Of a DNA stretch of 64,000 bases, positions 48,340 through 60,547 are shown piece after piece. The translations under genes were made by a program, and so were the position numbers. Positions within the stretch are counted from its first letter, which is position 1, and each line of letters starts with the position of its first letter. The notes under the pieces are model-generated. The model worked only from the letters and a program-made list of their open reading frames with translations. It was not told where the DNA came from and made no database searches. This stretch comes from Cristatella mucedo (lineage: Eukaryota > Bryozoa > Phylactolaemata > Cristatellidae), in contig WPIO01000008.1 of the NCBI GenBank assembly GCA_009760855.2, positions 9,723,001 to 9,787,000 on the forward strand, written 5' to 3'.

Positions 48340-49606
48340 TTTACGGGTGCGGGGGTCGGCGGTGTTCCCCAAGAGTTCGACGAATTACCGCAATGCGCCG
48401 CAATCCACTCTAATTAGGCTAGTAACGACCAGACGTATACGTTGCCGAGCTCATACTTTGCGTGATATTGTAGTACACGTTCGAATTTATCTGTCCACAC
48501 AATTTCATGTCGCTGCGAGCACGCAGACTTATGCAAGTGAGCTTTCACGCCGGACGCCTGTGCCACAATCCACCACAATTCATACTAGTTCTAGTCAAAT
48601 CCCCCTAAATCTGCTGCGAACAGCTCCAAAATGTCTGGAATACCAAACTACGCTATACGCACAATGTAACCAGAAAATTTCGCACGTTTCCGCTCGCGCA
48701 CTCTCACGAAGTCCTCTGAAACAAGATTGCAGTGGCCCAGGCCAACAGCGCAATCCACCTCAATCCATCGCAATCAACTGCATTCCACCATGCAACAAAA
48801 AAATCCTGATCGAAAAGCTCCTTTTTTGATTTCATATGACAGCACACTCTGTGGTAATTGCATTAAAAAAATTCGCTAAAATTGGCACGGCCGTTCTCAT
48901 GCAATGTGCTGCAATCGACTGCAGTAGCCAGGGCCAATACCACAATCCACTTCAATCCACAGAATCCACTGCATAAAAAATCGAAATGCATTGCACCGAG
49001 CTCCAGTTTTTATTGCACATTAAAGTGCATCATGCTGGGTGCACAACCACGTAAAATAAAAAAATGGTGCAACCTCGCACTGTGGCAACTGACGTTAATC
49101 GCCTGAAACGACGTGGAAAACCACGCAATCTACTCTATTCCACAACAAATCATCCTCAAATCGCCACCGCGAAGCTCTAATTGACATTGCATATAGAACT
49201 ATACTCAGTTCAAAGTGCATTCACAAAATTTCGCTCCGTTGTGTACACGCGTTCTCATGTAATGAATTGCAATCGACTGCAACGACCCGGTCCCATACCA
49301 AAATCCACCTCAATCCACCAAAATCCACTGCAATCTGCTACACAGCGACCAGAACGCGTACACTAGAAGCTCTAATTATGATGGCACACTGCTCTATTCT
49401 TCGGTCATTGTGTTCTTTGCATGACTTCACTGTAATTGCCTGGGTCATTCTGCAGCGATGCACTGCAATCGAGTGCAACTGCCCGGGCAAATACGTTAAT
49501 GTACAGCAACCCACCAAAAAACGACCAGAATACGTACACTTTAAGCTCTAAAAGTGATTGCACGTTGCTCTAATTTGTGGTTATTGTATAATCCCACAAT
49601 TTCGCT
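48340..49606 (+). repeat. Satellite array, left part (about 150-196 bp monomers)
   Basis: A motif of the form GCAATCGACTGCAGTAGCCA GGGCCAATACC...AATCCAC recurs at 48731, 48923, about 49100, 49281 and 49477. Between the motifs lie recurring CACAAATTTCGCT and GAGCTC(C/T) pieces. Divergence between monomers is high. Open frames here (Cys/Thr/Pro-rich) are by-products. Confidence 0.75.
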
Positions 49607-50299
49607 ACTAATGATAATAATAATAACAATAATTCACTTGATAAAGCGCCCTCAGAGAACTTAATCTCTCTCTAGGCGCTTTACATTTGCTGTAAAGTGA
49701 AATACAATTGAATGGTAAGTAAAATCATGCTTGAAAAAACAAACGAAATGCATAATATGGTTAGGGGTGACATGCACAGGGTCAGCATGCAAATGTGATT
49801 AGTGGCAGCATGCACAGTGTCAGCACGCATAAGCACATCAAGGACGAATCACAGGGACCTACTAAATGCTGTCCTAAATAGGTGTTTTTTAAGTTCCTTT
49901 TAAATGTGGTCAGGTCAGGGGATGTTCTGACGCTGGTCGGGAGGAAGTTCCAGGCTTTGGGAGCATATGAACTAAATGCACGGTCTCCAAAGGATTTAAG
50001 GTTTGTATGAGGTATTTCTAGACTGTTGGATTCCGAAAAGCGGGTTGTACGATGCTTGGCCTGATGGGGTAGTATATCTGAGAGATAGGCTGGAGCCATA
50101 GAATGAAGGGACCTACAAGTGAGCGACAAAACCTTGAAGTCAATCCGTTGCTTGACTGGTAGCCAGTTCAGGTCGGCGAGAAGTGGAGTAATGTGGCAAC
50201 TGCGACGCTCACGACAGACAAGCCTAGCTGCAGAGTTTTGCACCAGCTGTAATCGCCTGATCGCACATGCTGGTAGGCCAGTAAGCAGTGAGTTGCAGC
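49607..50299 (-). repeat. LINE inserted in the satellite array
   Basis: On the minus strand it reads CNSLLTGLPACAIRRLQLVQ, HITPLLADLNWLPVKQRIDF, KVLSLTCRSLHSMAPAYLSD and ends GCGCCTAGAGAGAGATTAAG, TTCTCTGAGGGCGC with an ATTATTGTTATTATTATTAT tail. It is 5'-truncated at CNSLL and interrupts one satellite monomer after TTTCGCTAC. Closely related to the 33 kb copy; the frame is open, so the insertion is fairly young. Confidence 0.9.
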
Positions 50300-51740
50300 C
50301 ACGATCGTTCGGCAGCAATGCACTGCAATTGACTGTAGTGGCACGGGACAATAACTCAATTTACAGCAATTTGAGGCAAAATGCCCTGAAATCGGTTTCA
50401 CAATGCTGCAATTTTTAATGAATTTTACAAAGCACACTGGTTAATACCAACCACATCCGTTCAAGCAATTGCGCTCATACAATCTCGGGCAATGCAAGGT
50501 ATTCTATGGCAGCTATTCGACTCGAAGTAGCAATCCACTACAATCCATGGCAAGTTGACACTAAAGTGGCTGCACGAAGTGCCGATTGTCATCGCATTTC
50601 ACATTTCTTTGTGCTAAAAGTGAAATCGTAGGACTTTCAAGCTAATTTGCACGTTAATTGTCAACAATAGACGGCAATCGACAGTAATGGCAGGGACCAA
50701 TACCCCAATTCCTGGCGAATTTAAGAGAAATTGGCAGCGTGAAAGCCTCAATTGTCACTACATATAACATTCTATTACGTCCAAAGTAAAACCGTGGAAC
50801 TTTCAAGATGCTTTGTTTGTTAACTGTCAGCAAAGCACGGCAATCAGTAGCAATGGTAAAGGCCGATAGTGAAATCCGTGGAAAATTGACAAGATTGGCT
50901 GCAATAAACTGCAACTCTCATTCCACGTAACATGCATTTGTGTACGCACATAGTTTTTACCCATGACGGGCGTTCAATCGACGGCAACTCGTGGCGATTG
51001 ACGGCAATGACCAGGGAAATACACCAATCCATAGTGGATAGTTATAAACGCACCGACAGTTGCCGGGAGAAGCTCCGACTTTTTTTGGATATCGCACTAC
51101 ACTGCGTTATAAGTGCAGTCACGTCCTTTTATGTAATCGGCAAAGGCACAATAGAGGGCGATGCATGGCAATCGACGGCAATGGCGCGGTCTATGCAGCA
51201 ATTTGTTTCAAATTTGCTTGAAATTGGCTGTTTGAATTCGTAATTATCCGACGACATAACGCTCACTGTGGGCGCACGTGCTGTCCTTTTTCGCGTTCAA
51301 CCTTGGGCAATTCATGGCAATCGACGGTAATGTCCTGAGACAATACAGCAATCTATGATTGTCTGTTACAATTACAAACAAAGCAGGTGGGAGAAGATCA
51401 CATTTGTCTTGCGTAACAGTGTGCAGTATTAAAAGTGCAACCGCGTTCGATCAACCAATCTTGAACGGACATGCGAGGCCGATGCACGGCACTTGACGGC
51501 AACGGCCTGGGAAAATACGCAAATCTATAATTGGTCCATTAAAAATGTACTTTACACTGCTGGGTGACGCTCGAAGTTAGATTTCTCGTTCGTGTATACT
51601 CTATTGTTGGTGCACCTAGGAAATTCCATTGATAAGGCCAGCTCTCGGTCAATGTATTGCAATTAATGGCAAACACTCTTGTCAATACAGCAATCTTCTG
51701 CAATCCGTCGCAAATCGACTGCACCTAGGCTGTGCGAAGC
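50300..51740 (+). repeat. Satellite array, middle part
   Basis: The same anchor recurs at 50336, 50511, 50686, 50852, 51006, 51180, 51329, 51500 and 51670, giving spacings of 175, 175, 166, 154, 174, 149, 171 and 170. Typical anchor: GGCAATCGACGGCAATGGC. Confidence 0.8.
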
Positions 51741-52164
51741 TGAAGTCCACATAAGGTATTCCATAGCACTTTTTCAAATGTCATACCTAATGTAATATGC
51801 TTAATGTAAAATGCTTCTTCGTCCGACTGACTAGACCCCTAATGGCTTGGCAGTGACCTGCAAACCAATAGTTCTCACCCTTGAAAACTTCCTCCACAGC
51901 CCTCAGGTAGAGGACGGTAAATAAATGTCTATCATTTTCACATCAACGTCGCTAGAGCTGTGTGAGCCTGAAGCTTTACTAATTAGTGTAGCTTATCGCT
52001 TTACCGCTGATGTTTTAGGGCTACCCGGTACTCTAATGCTTACCACACCTGGCCGCCGAGGGCCGGCGACATGCTTTTCCTGCTAACCACAAGGTCTCTC
52101 TCACCATGTACGATCGCTTGACCCATACCCCTGGTCTCACGACTTGAGTTGAGTTCCATGTCCG
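51741..52164. other. Non-satellite spacer
   Basis: No anchors of the satellite and no coding block. It separates the direct array from the rearranged part. Confidence 0.4.
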
Positions 52165-52905
52165 TTCAAGATTGATTGATAGGACGCGGTTGCACTTTTA
52201 ATACTGCACACTGTTACGCAAGACAAATGTGATCTTCTCCCACCTGCTTTGTTTTTAATGGCAACAGACAATCATAGATTGCTGTATTGTCTCGGGACAT
52301 TACCGTCGATTGCCATGGATTGCCTAGGGTTGTACGAGAAAAAGGACAGCACGTGCGCCCATACAACATTTCGCTGCGTCCAAAGTAAAACCGTGGAACT
52401 TTCAAGATGATTTGTTTGTTAACTGTCAGCAAAGCACGGCAATCAACTGCAATTGTAGGGGCCGGTAGCAAAATCCGTTGAAAATTGACAAGATTGACTG
52501 CAATAAACTGCAACTCTCATTCCAAGTAACATGTACCTGTATGCACACGTAGTTTTTACCCATGGTACGCGTTCAATCCATGGCAACTCATGGCAATTGA
52601 CGGCAATGACCAGGGAAATACACAAATCCATATTGGATAGTTATAAACGCCCCGACAGTTGCTGAGAGAAGCTTCTTTTTTAGTGAGCGTTATGTCGTCG
52701 GATAATTACGAATTCAAACAGCCAATTTCAAGCAAATTTGAAACAAATTGCTGCATAGACCAGGCCATTGCCGTCGATTGCCGTGCATTTCCTTCTATTG
52801 TGTCTTTGCCGATTACATAAAAGGACGTGACTGCACTTACAACGCAGTATAGTGCAATACGCAAGAAAAGTTGGAGCTTCTCTCAGCAACTGTCGGTGCT
52901 TCCGT
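52165..52905 (-). repeat. Satellite array, rearranged and mostly inverted part
   Basis: 52165-52375 is the inverted counterpart of about 51244-51480 (shared CGCACGTGCTGTCCTTTTT in opposite strands). 52365-52680 repeats about 50760-51075 in direct orientation (AAAACCGTGGAACTTTCAAG in both). 52690-52905 is the inverted counterpart of about 51050-51260. At least two inversion or gene-conversion events are needed. Confidence 0.75.
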
Positions 52906-53700
52906 GCACGTCGCATAGCTGACTTCGCACTTGCTTGGTTAGAAGCTAAATTTCTTGAATTGGGTGAGGATAAGACCAAGCTACGATCTGTGGAAAAACC
53001 CTGTGTCACTCAGTGCCACTCACAAAAAGAAAGCTTCGCCCGAACTGGGCTCGGACAGCATCTCTCTCATGCCTCTGGTCGGAACCTGAGCGTCTTGTGC
53101 CAAAAGGAACTTTCTATACGTGACCAGATCAGCCCAGTCGAGTCTTCCCATTTCACGCCCACAATTGTAATAAAGAGACTTCTGCAACCCTCCCTCGACC
53201 GCATGCCTTCGTTCGTATCAAGACGTTTGCAAGTGGGGCAGAGCTTAGCAGCTGGGCGTATCTGTTTCGCACGACCAAACTGCCAAGCCGCACCGCACCC
53301 CTCCAATCTGCTGGGGCGCTCCATTCATAAGGCAGCCAAATCAAATTCAAAATGTTGCCAATTGCTAGCAGGTCCCGGCGTACCCTCGATCGTGGTGCAA
53401 ACCTGTCTGGAGTGTATATTCCTCTGCCTTCCCTACGGAACAATCTTTAGTTCTAGTTCTTGCTCGGGTTCTCCGTTTCTAGTTCCGGTCGTTTAGCTAT
53501 GCACCTAAGCAAACTGTATGCCTCTGTAGCCTTCACTTTCAGTTCCTGTGCATCTAAAGAAGCCCGCAACTCTACGGAATGACATCGCGACATCCACACG
53601 ACACTCCTACATTTTCACTTTATGTGCTTGATCCGTGTTGAACATCGTGTATGCCTGCTGCAATGTGTACGGTATTATCAGTATTAAAACGAGTGCTTCT
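52905..53700 (+). repeat. LINE reverse-transcriptase C-terminal remnant
   Basis: A 214-codon open frame (from 52852) contains WLEAKFLELGEDKTK, GRNLSVLCQKELSIRDQI and VESSHFTPTIVIKRLLQ. These fit the pattern W-x3-NFLxLNxDKTE ... ARNLGVxFDxELSMxxQI ... KSxHFxxRNI that follows the catalytic core of CR1/L2-like reverse transcriptases. The next part (MPSFVSRRLQVGQSLAAGRI) fits MP..IRRLQxVQNxAARLI. Diverged from the 33 kb family. Confidence 0.6.
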
Positions 53701-53727
53701 TTTATCAGTTCATCTGAAGTGCCTAGA

Positions 53728-53833
53728 ACGAAACACACACACACACGCACACACACACACACACACACTCACTAACACACATATACATAGTTAGAGAGAG
53801 AGAAAGAGAGATTAAGAAAGAGGGGCTGGATAG

Positions 53834-53928
<95 letters not shown>

Positions 53929-53942
53929 GGAGGAAGGCAGGC

Positions 53943-54010
<68 letters not shown>
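53728..54010. repeat. (CA)n, (GATA)n and (GA)n microsatellites
   Basis: CA run at about 53737-53767, GATA at about 53828-53853, then two GA runs to 54010 separated by GGAGAGGGAGGAAGGCAGGC. This is the only long tract with GA rather than CT on the plus strand. Confidence 0.95.
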
Positions 54011-54013
<3 letters not shown>

Positions 54014-54052
54014 AGTTCTCTTAGGGAGCTGTACAAGTACTGCCTTATCACT

Positions 54053-54058
54053 TTTATT
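54053..54058 (-). terminator. Candidate polyadenylation signal
   Basis: TTTATT on the plus strand is AATAAA on the minus strand. It lies about 470 bases beyond the stop codon of the EGF membrane-protein gene, a plausible 3' UTR length. Confidence 0.35.
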
Positions 54059-54528
54059 ACGTCTACTGCCAAGCTGTCAGGCAGCGCCTCTGAATCCCGG
54101 CTAAGGCCATTGATTAGAGTAAAACCCCACAGCGAAGGAGCATAAAGCCGAGCTAACCGTCGACTGCCAGCGACCACCACGGGGCCGGCCGATGACCGCC
54201 GGTCACTCGTATGCTCGTAACTAGTATCTACTTCTGGCTAAGCGGCAGCGAGCGACGGCAAGGAGGCGGCTCCAGCAGGCTCGCGTGGCTTGGAAGTCTT
54301 TATGGCGTCGCCATTGACAGAGGCCTTTTAGCCTTTTAGATCGGCAATCATTCGGTCCGCAGCCTTATCTGCGGACGACATTGCATCGGACGAGAGCGAT
54401 ATCCGAGCAAGCGAAATGTCCTTCGATACTCGATTACGTCGATCGACGCCACGACAGCTTCAGTTGGATGGACGTTGCCGAGTGCTGCCACCGCTCGAAG
54501 CATCCGTGGTGCTGCACCCGGCTGCTCT

Positions 54529-54677
54529 CTACGAGCCTCGGGGTGGCTCGGGCGAGACGGCGGCGGAAGCGAAAGCGGAGGCGACGGAAGTGGCGGCAGT
54601 CGAGTCTTTGCTCGCCGCCGCCGGTGCGGGCCCGGATCGCTTCTTCTTCAGAAACGCACTGATGGCTTCGAGCAGTA
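54529..54677 (-). CDS. EGF membrane protein, last exon (cytoplasmic tail)
   Basis: The acceptor CACGTTTATTTTAG opens at 54677 in the phase required by the preceding exon and the frame runs to a stop at 54529. It reads LLEAISAFLKKKRSGPAPA followed by a Ser/Ala/Thr/Pro-rich end (SAAVSPEPPRGS). As a short cytoplasmic tail it carries a basic cluster and possible phosphorylation sites but no motif I can name. A second acceptor at 54702 (long pyrimidine tract, TCTATTTGAAG) is in the same frame and would add CAGTFILV, creating an unlikely second hydrophobic segment. The opposite strand is also open here, which lowers certainty. Confidence 0.5.
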
Positions 54678-55481
54678 CTAAAATAAACGTGCCGGCGCAC
54701 GCTTCAAATAGATAGAGGATGGTAAAGAACAATCAAAGACTGCTGCAGCAACGGAAACCGCGCATCTACAAACAACTGCTCCAAAAAGTGTCAGCAATTT
54801 AATGTAAGTGGTTTCTATAAGTGTAAGTGGTTTCTTTGCCAAGCAAAACTTTGACTAAAAGAATTATCTCGGTACACTGTGCGCGGTACACTGTGCTCTG
54901 TACACTGTGTTTCTTCCGGTTTACATTTGGGTTAGACGTGGTTTGCGTAATCATCTTTATTTTATGTGGAGGATGTTTAATTTGATTTCCTTATTTGTAT
55001 TTTATGTCGTCAGGGCTCCCGATCTAATTTCTAACACGTTTGTCTTTTGAAAGGTACCCTACATAAATATTTTTTGTAAGACAATTTTTATAAGTGTTTT
55101 CATTATATTCCCCTTTATTGAGAGCGGATTGCTCTGCATCTCTGTCATTCTTTAACCATCAGACCTAGCTAAAAGCCGCCTAACTAATAGGTCTTACTGT
55201 CATGGTTTTCTTAGTATCAACTTGGGGCAAGTGATAGCTAGTAGAAACGTCTGGATAATTGCAGCGGTATAGCAGCTTGCGGATCTGCTAGCAGAAGCAC
55301 AAGAGCGAAAGACTTTCCCTTTTCAAGAAGCACCAGCTCGTGTCTGGTCACATCTTGACATTAGCTCGCATTGCATTGTCTCGGAACGCTTGAAGCACTT
55401 CAGCGTGGTAGTGCCAGAGACCCGGGAAGAGCAGCTGGTAATTATTTTCGCAAGTTGCTCGGTTACAAGTGGCAGCCGTTC

Positions 55482-55489
55482 TCTCTCTC

Positions 55490-55576
<87 letters not shown>

Positions 55577-55590
55577 CTCGCTCGCTCACT
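55482..55590. repeat. (CT)n tract in last intron of the EGF gene
   Basis: About 100 bp of CT between the transmembrane exon and the tail exon, followed by a C/T-rich region to about 55720. Confidence 0.95.
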
Positions 55591-55851
55591 CGCTTTTGCT
55601 TTCTCTTTCTTTTCCTCTCACTCTTTTCACCCTTACTACTTACGCTCTCTATTATCTCTCAGTTATTCTCTTTCACGCTCTCTCACTCTTTCTCGATCTT
55701 TATTTCGCACATTCTTCTCTTAACTTCTTCGGTTCTATCTGTCCGTTGGCCGGCTTCACGCTACTGCCTTCTCAGCTAGCCAGCTTTGTTACAAAAAGAC
55801 GTGACTCGGTCAGTTTTCCCTCGGCGGAGCTCGAGTTGCAAGGAGACTCAC

Positions 55852-55998
55852 CTTGCAGGTTGTCGATTTCCGATCGGCGCCTCGAGCCGATAATTTCGCA
55901 AGCTAGAGCCACAATGACGAACAGTATGGCACCCAGTACCATTGCAAAAATCTCCCAAGGATTCTTTACGCGAGACACTGCCATCTCGCATCGTTTGC
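55852..55998 (-). CDS. EGF membrane protein, transmembrane exon
   Basis: The acceptor (TACTCTCCTCCACAG) and donor (CTGCAAG then GTGAGTC) are strong. The 147 nt encode GKRCEMAVSRVKNPW, then the hydrophobic helix EIFAMVLGAILFVIVALA, then CEIIGSRRRSEIDNLQ. The opening G-KRCE completes the last EGF domain: joined to the exon ending at 59812 it restores C-x-C-GPDFAGKRCE. The order EGF, short stalk, helix, then SRRR (positive-inside) gives a type I membrane topology. An internal ATG (55984) could alternatively start a small protein, but the perfect phase and EGF completion favour an internal exon. Confidence 0.75.
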
Positions 55999-55999
55999 C

Positions 56000-56761
56000 T
56001 GTGGAGGAGAGTACGCCGCCTCGTAGCAGATTTAGCCTCGACCGCCTGGCAGAAGACGAGTGGGCAGCCAGGCGTGCCAGGACGAGGTGCGAGGTTAACG
56101 GGATGCGCAGCTTCACAGTTCGCTATCTGCGCTTTCTACTAGCGTGCTTTCTAGGATTGAGAATGTAGGCATGCAAGCAACCGAAATTAGGATTTTAGCA
56201 GTGGCACAGCTAGGGGTGGGTAGGGGACAATGTTACTCCAAAACGGCAGAAACAGCGACCTGAGCCGGCCCCTATATCGGGCCGCCTAGGTAGGAGCTTG
56301 GGTATGGGACCGTCTGGTAGGGACACGTGTGTGGGCTTTCTCTAGATTTTCTTTATTTTACAAACCTTTCTATGCTCGGATTCATTAATTTAAGGATTCC
56401 CGAAATCCCCCAAGACACTTGGAACCTAATGGCTGATGAGGACCTTGGTTGGGGCAACTGTCACCGAATATCTACTGTCAGGCAAAGCTGAGATATCAAA
56501 GAAACTTAAAAGCATTAATCCACTAGAGCATGTAGCATCATCATCTAGCCCCAAGTTACTCATTGACACCCATGATCGGTGATTCCACGCCAGCCATCGG
56601 TATTTCTTGACTATGCCAATTGAATAGACCAATAACACAATAAACGGGACTGACTGCTCGACTGACTAATCAGGACAGCAGTTTGACAATAAAAATGTTT
56701 CATATTGTGACTATTCCACGGAATCGAAGCTGAGTGAAGAAGAATCTGCCTAGGATTTGTA
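56000..56761. other. Intron sequence, no other feature seen
   Basis: Part of the 3.8 kb intron between the transmembrane and last EGF exons. Confidence 0.5.
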
Positions 56762-56945
56762 TATTATTATTTTGTATATTAATTTGTATACAGCCCTAAG
56801 AGAGCTTAAACTCTATTCACGTGCTTCATATGTCAATGTCACTGGGCTCGAGCCCACGACCTCGGCCATCGAACACGTTCATCTTAACTTTGGTCGATAC
56901 GAGCAAACAACCTTAAAATTAACCACTGGGCCAGACCAGCTCGGC
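56762..56945 (-). repeat. tRNA-derived SINE, family A, copy
   Basis: On the minus strand: GCCGAGCTGGTCTGGCCCAG, GTGGTTAA (A-box-like TGGCCCAGTGG), GTGGGCTCGAGCCCAGTG (B-box-like), ending AATAGAGTTTAAGCTCTCTT AGGGCTGT plus an A/T tail. It lies in an intron of the EGF gene, in the same orientation as that gene. Confidence 0.8.
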
Positions 56946-59811
56946 TTGTGAAGGATAATGATGATGTTGCTCCTGCCACTAAAGATACGCTATTTTGGCA
57001 GAAACGACCTGCCGAAGGATCGGACTCGCATGCTCACTTGTAGTCCAGAGGTTGGCTCCGGCTCGCGTTGCCACGACTTGCAAAACTGAGCGTCCTTAGC
57101 GCACAGCTCACTTCACTTCGCTTAGCATTATGCTTAGCTTATTTTTGCCATGTCTTAACAGATTTTCTTTTATTTTGTAGGCCTCGCCCAAAGGTTTGAT
57201 AAAAACCTGTGGGTGACATGTGATAAGATACACTAGCGTTTTAATATCGGTTGTCACTCCGATCTATGCCGTTCACTGCAGCAATATAGTTTACTGATAA
57301 GTTCGTTTTCTACTTTACGCATCGCCGCTAATTATAGCTATCTCGACATATGACTCCAAACGCATTGACTGACCGATTTAACCAGCCAAGGAATTTGTAA
57401 ATGTAACCCGTCACTCACAGCCAGATTGGTTTAAAAAATACGATTCATAGGTGTACTCTTTAAAATCCGAGGATTTCTACCACTCCTCTTCCCTATTGGC
57501 AGAGATTCTGACACATCAACACAGATTGTTACATCGCTCTGAGATTCCTAATAAAACAGGGGTTCGTATGCAACGGCCACGAAGAATCAAACGAGTCTCT
57601 CAGTCATCCAGCAGCTTCCTCAAGCTCGTCAAGCTCGTGCGCAAACGAGATGTCTCGTTGGAATCGCGTCCGATCAATAATTGCAGCTAAGATCAATGGT
57701 TTGCAGGCACTAATCAACCACGTAAGCTAAACTAATCAAAAACATGGACAAGCTGGCTTACTTTGGACACTGTCGGTGTCAAAAGGCTCAACGTGCACTG
57801 GCTGCTTCGTGCAAGAATAGCGTTCCCAATACCCCGTCTTTCACTTTGATAAGTGAGCATATCAATTTGGCAATTCAGCACAGGTAAACGATACGACGTG
57901 CTGTTTAACAAGCAGAAGGAGATCGTCAACGACCTTTAAATGGCTACACGTTGAGACAGTCGCGATTTAAATCACGAAACATAGCTGATGACACGCGATG
58001 GTAGCCAATCAAAGGTGCAGATCGTTTAGAGGGTCAACGATCGAAATCGTTCACAGCATCGAGCATCGACGCCGACAATTGCATTGCTGAGCAGTGGACA
58101 GCAGCATCGCGGCTTCTCGAAAGTTTAAATAGTCGCCACAGATTCGCCTTCACCTTGCGTACGATCGAAGGAATTCTGCTCATCTCATGTGAGCCATCGC
58201 ACGCATTGCAATAAGAAGACCAAATATACTGAAAGCAATGCACTCGGTCGAATTCGCCATCTTGGAACTAAAAGAGATTCGAGACAGTGGCTTCCCTGAC
58301 ATGCTAGTCAAATCCCAAGACTTATCTCGTACTCGAGGACTCGATTAGACAGACATTAGTGCTATGCTTGAGGCGGTAGGCCTCAGCAAAATGAGCGCAG
58401 GAACGATCAAGATCCCGTGTCAATATCTTAAGCTCGACGATCGACAAGGTCCTCATTAAATTCAGTTTCCGATTTAACGCTGAATCAGTGGAGACGGTAT
58501 CCGGCCTAGGGGAACCATACTATTTATAAATTCGGATCAGCTCGTGGAGCTCACCAGCAGGTTTCTACGTCATTGACTTACCTGACTTGTACCTAATCCT
58601 ATTTAAGTAGCAGCTGCTCAACTTATCCAAAAATATGGAGACGGAAGAGACACCGAAGATTATCAGCAAATTGCCTAGACTATCCACTCTACTAGCGCAG
58701 TTTGGAAAAGCCGGGGCATACTATCGCCTGGTCAACCAAGGTGTACACCAAATTGACAGTTTAAGTGTCAACTGCTACGGCCAAGAGCCTCTTTTAGATT
58801 TTTAATTTGATTCATACGTATTAGCAAAAACCACTGGGCACCGACTACCTCAGCGGTTCCATATTTTTTGTATTTCAAGAAGGATGTAAATGCGACCCTC
58901 ACCGACAACGAAATTGTGTCTATCAACCAGTTGATAAACAACCATAAAGTACCTGAACATGAAACGCTACGATTTTCTCCTATACCAGTCGATGACAGCA
59001 AATCTTGTGTCCAAGTAAAAGTGTTTTCCTATTCGTTTATACGTAAATTGAATATAAGTAGTTGTTCTACCAAAAGTATGCTTCTGTGGTCAGGATAATG
59101 ATTTTATGACACTTCGCGTTTAAGATCTTAGGCAGGGTGCATTTTACGTGAGCGTGTCTTCTCACTCGCCATTTCTATCTTGCTCTGTCCGACGTTGACA
59201 AATAGTGGTGCAGCGATGCAGCGATGCAGCGCTCGGGCTCGTATTCTAAGTTTCCGTTTACAATAAAAAATGCCTAAACTGTGGCTGCTAAGCGACTGTC
59301 ACCAAAGCAAAGCTGTTTCGTCGCTTTCCGAGGCACGCGTTTCGCGAACGCCGCGGCTTACTAAAACGCTAAAATCGCTCGCTGCCAAACCAGCTCTGGT
59401 GGTGGTCTTGTGGCGGCTCAACTTAACCATCTGTACGCTTCCATACGCCGCCTCCGCCGACGCCGCCCCAACTCCAGCCACCGACGTGCCGCTTTTCGGC
59501 CCAGCAATCACCCAGCATGCTTCGCTGACGCAAGCGATTGCCAGCCGAAGGGCAATGTAATTGCCAACCACTTCCCGTGCGCGCTCGGCTGGCGGCTCCT
59601 TTCCTTCCCACCTCTTCTCTCCCGCTCCGGCCGGAAAGACGATTCTCTGTCCTCTCTCTTATTCTCACTCAGTGTGCCAAGTCGTTGGCACTAAATGATG
59701 ACTTTATCTAGAGCGGCACCGACTTATGCGTACACGCCTACACCACCCAACCTGCGTCCCAAAAACCCTCGCCACCGCCGACTCGAACCTTCTATACAAA
59801 ACGCCACCTAC
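56946..59811. other. Intron sequence; possible unrecognised exons
   Basis: I found no block needed to complete the EGF gene here, because the flanking exons join in phase. Minus-strand open frames around 59299-59571 are GC-rich but unsupported. Confidence 0.35.
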
Positions 59812-59993
59812 CAGCGAAGTCTGGACCACAGCTGCAGACAAAAGTGCTCGAGTTGGCTCGCGTGCAGAGATCGTGAAAGATATGCAGGTTGCACGACCAG
59901 CAGTCGGCTCCGTTCTCACACGACGGGTAGACGGCACAGTAGGGCACCTCTTGCTCGCAGTTCCGGCCCTCCTTCAGCGGCGGGCAGACGCAC
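59812..59993 (-). CDS. EGF membrane protein, exon for EGF3 end and EGF4
   Basis: The acceptor is a fine C-rich tract (GCCAACCGACCCGCCAG) and the donor is TTCGCTG then GTAGGTG. The 182 nt are phase 2 in, phase 1 out. It reads CVCPPLKEGRNCEQEVPYC, AVYPSCENGADCWSCNLHIF, HDLCTRANSSTFVCSCGPDF. The first part finishes the calcium-binding-type EGF begun in the exon at 61017. The rest is a fourth EGF domain completed by the next exon. EGF4 has eight rather than six cysteines (extra pair around ADCWSC) and an N-glycosylation site (NSS). Confidence 0.85.
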
Positions 59994-60245
59994 CTGGCGG
60001 GTCGGTTGGCAAGGCGGGGCAGCGGTAGGTAAACGATCGCATCGACCGAGTTGGCGCTAGCGATTGACCGCATCGAGGTGCCTGCGTCCTTGTGCCAGCT
60101 AGCGGTCGCCGGGAGCTACGCCTGAATAGCCGACCTTGCGACCGCAGAAAAGGGTCAGAGTACTGGATATGCAAGCAGAGTGGTTCATGGTCGAAGCTAG
60201 CGAACTTAAGGATGTGCATGCCCAGCTAACCCCCTTAAATTTGGG

Positions 60246-60547
<302 letters not shown>

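Noticed and set aside
48347-49551. Plus-strand Thr/Ser/Pro-rich frames of 74-160 codons
   Set aside because: They lie in the diverged satellite array and change frame from monomer to monomer.
48340-52905. CRISPR array
   Set aside because: Monomers of about 150-196 bp are diverged throughout, with no short identical repeats separated by unique spacers, and the DNA is animal-type.
54529-54732. Second transmembrane helix in the tail exon
   Set aside because: Using the 54702 acceptor or reading further upstream gives a hydrophobic FFTILYLFEACAGTFILVLL stretch, but that includes the pyrimidine tract of the intron. The 54678 acceptor gives a normal soluble tail in the same frame. Kept only as an alternative.
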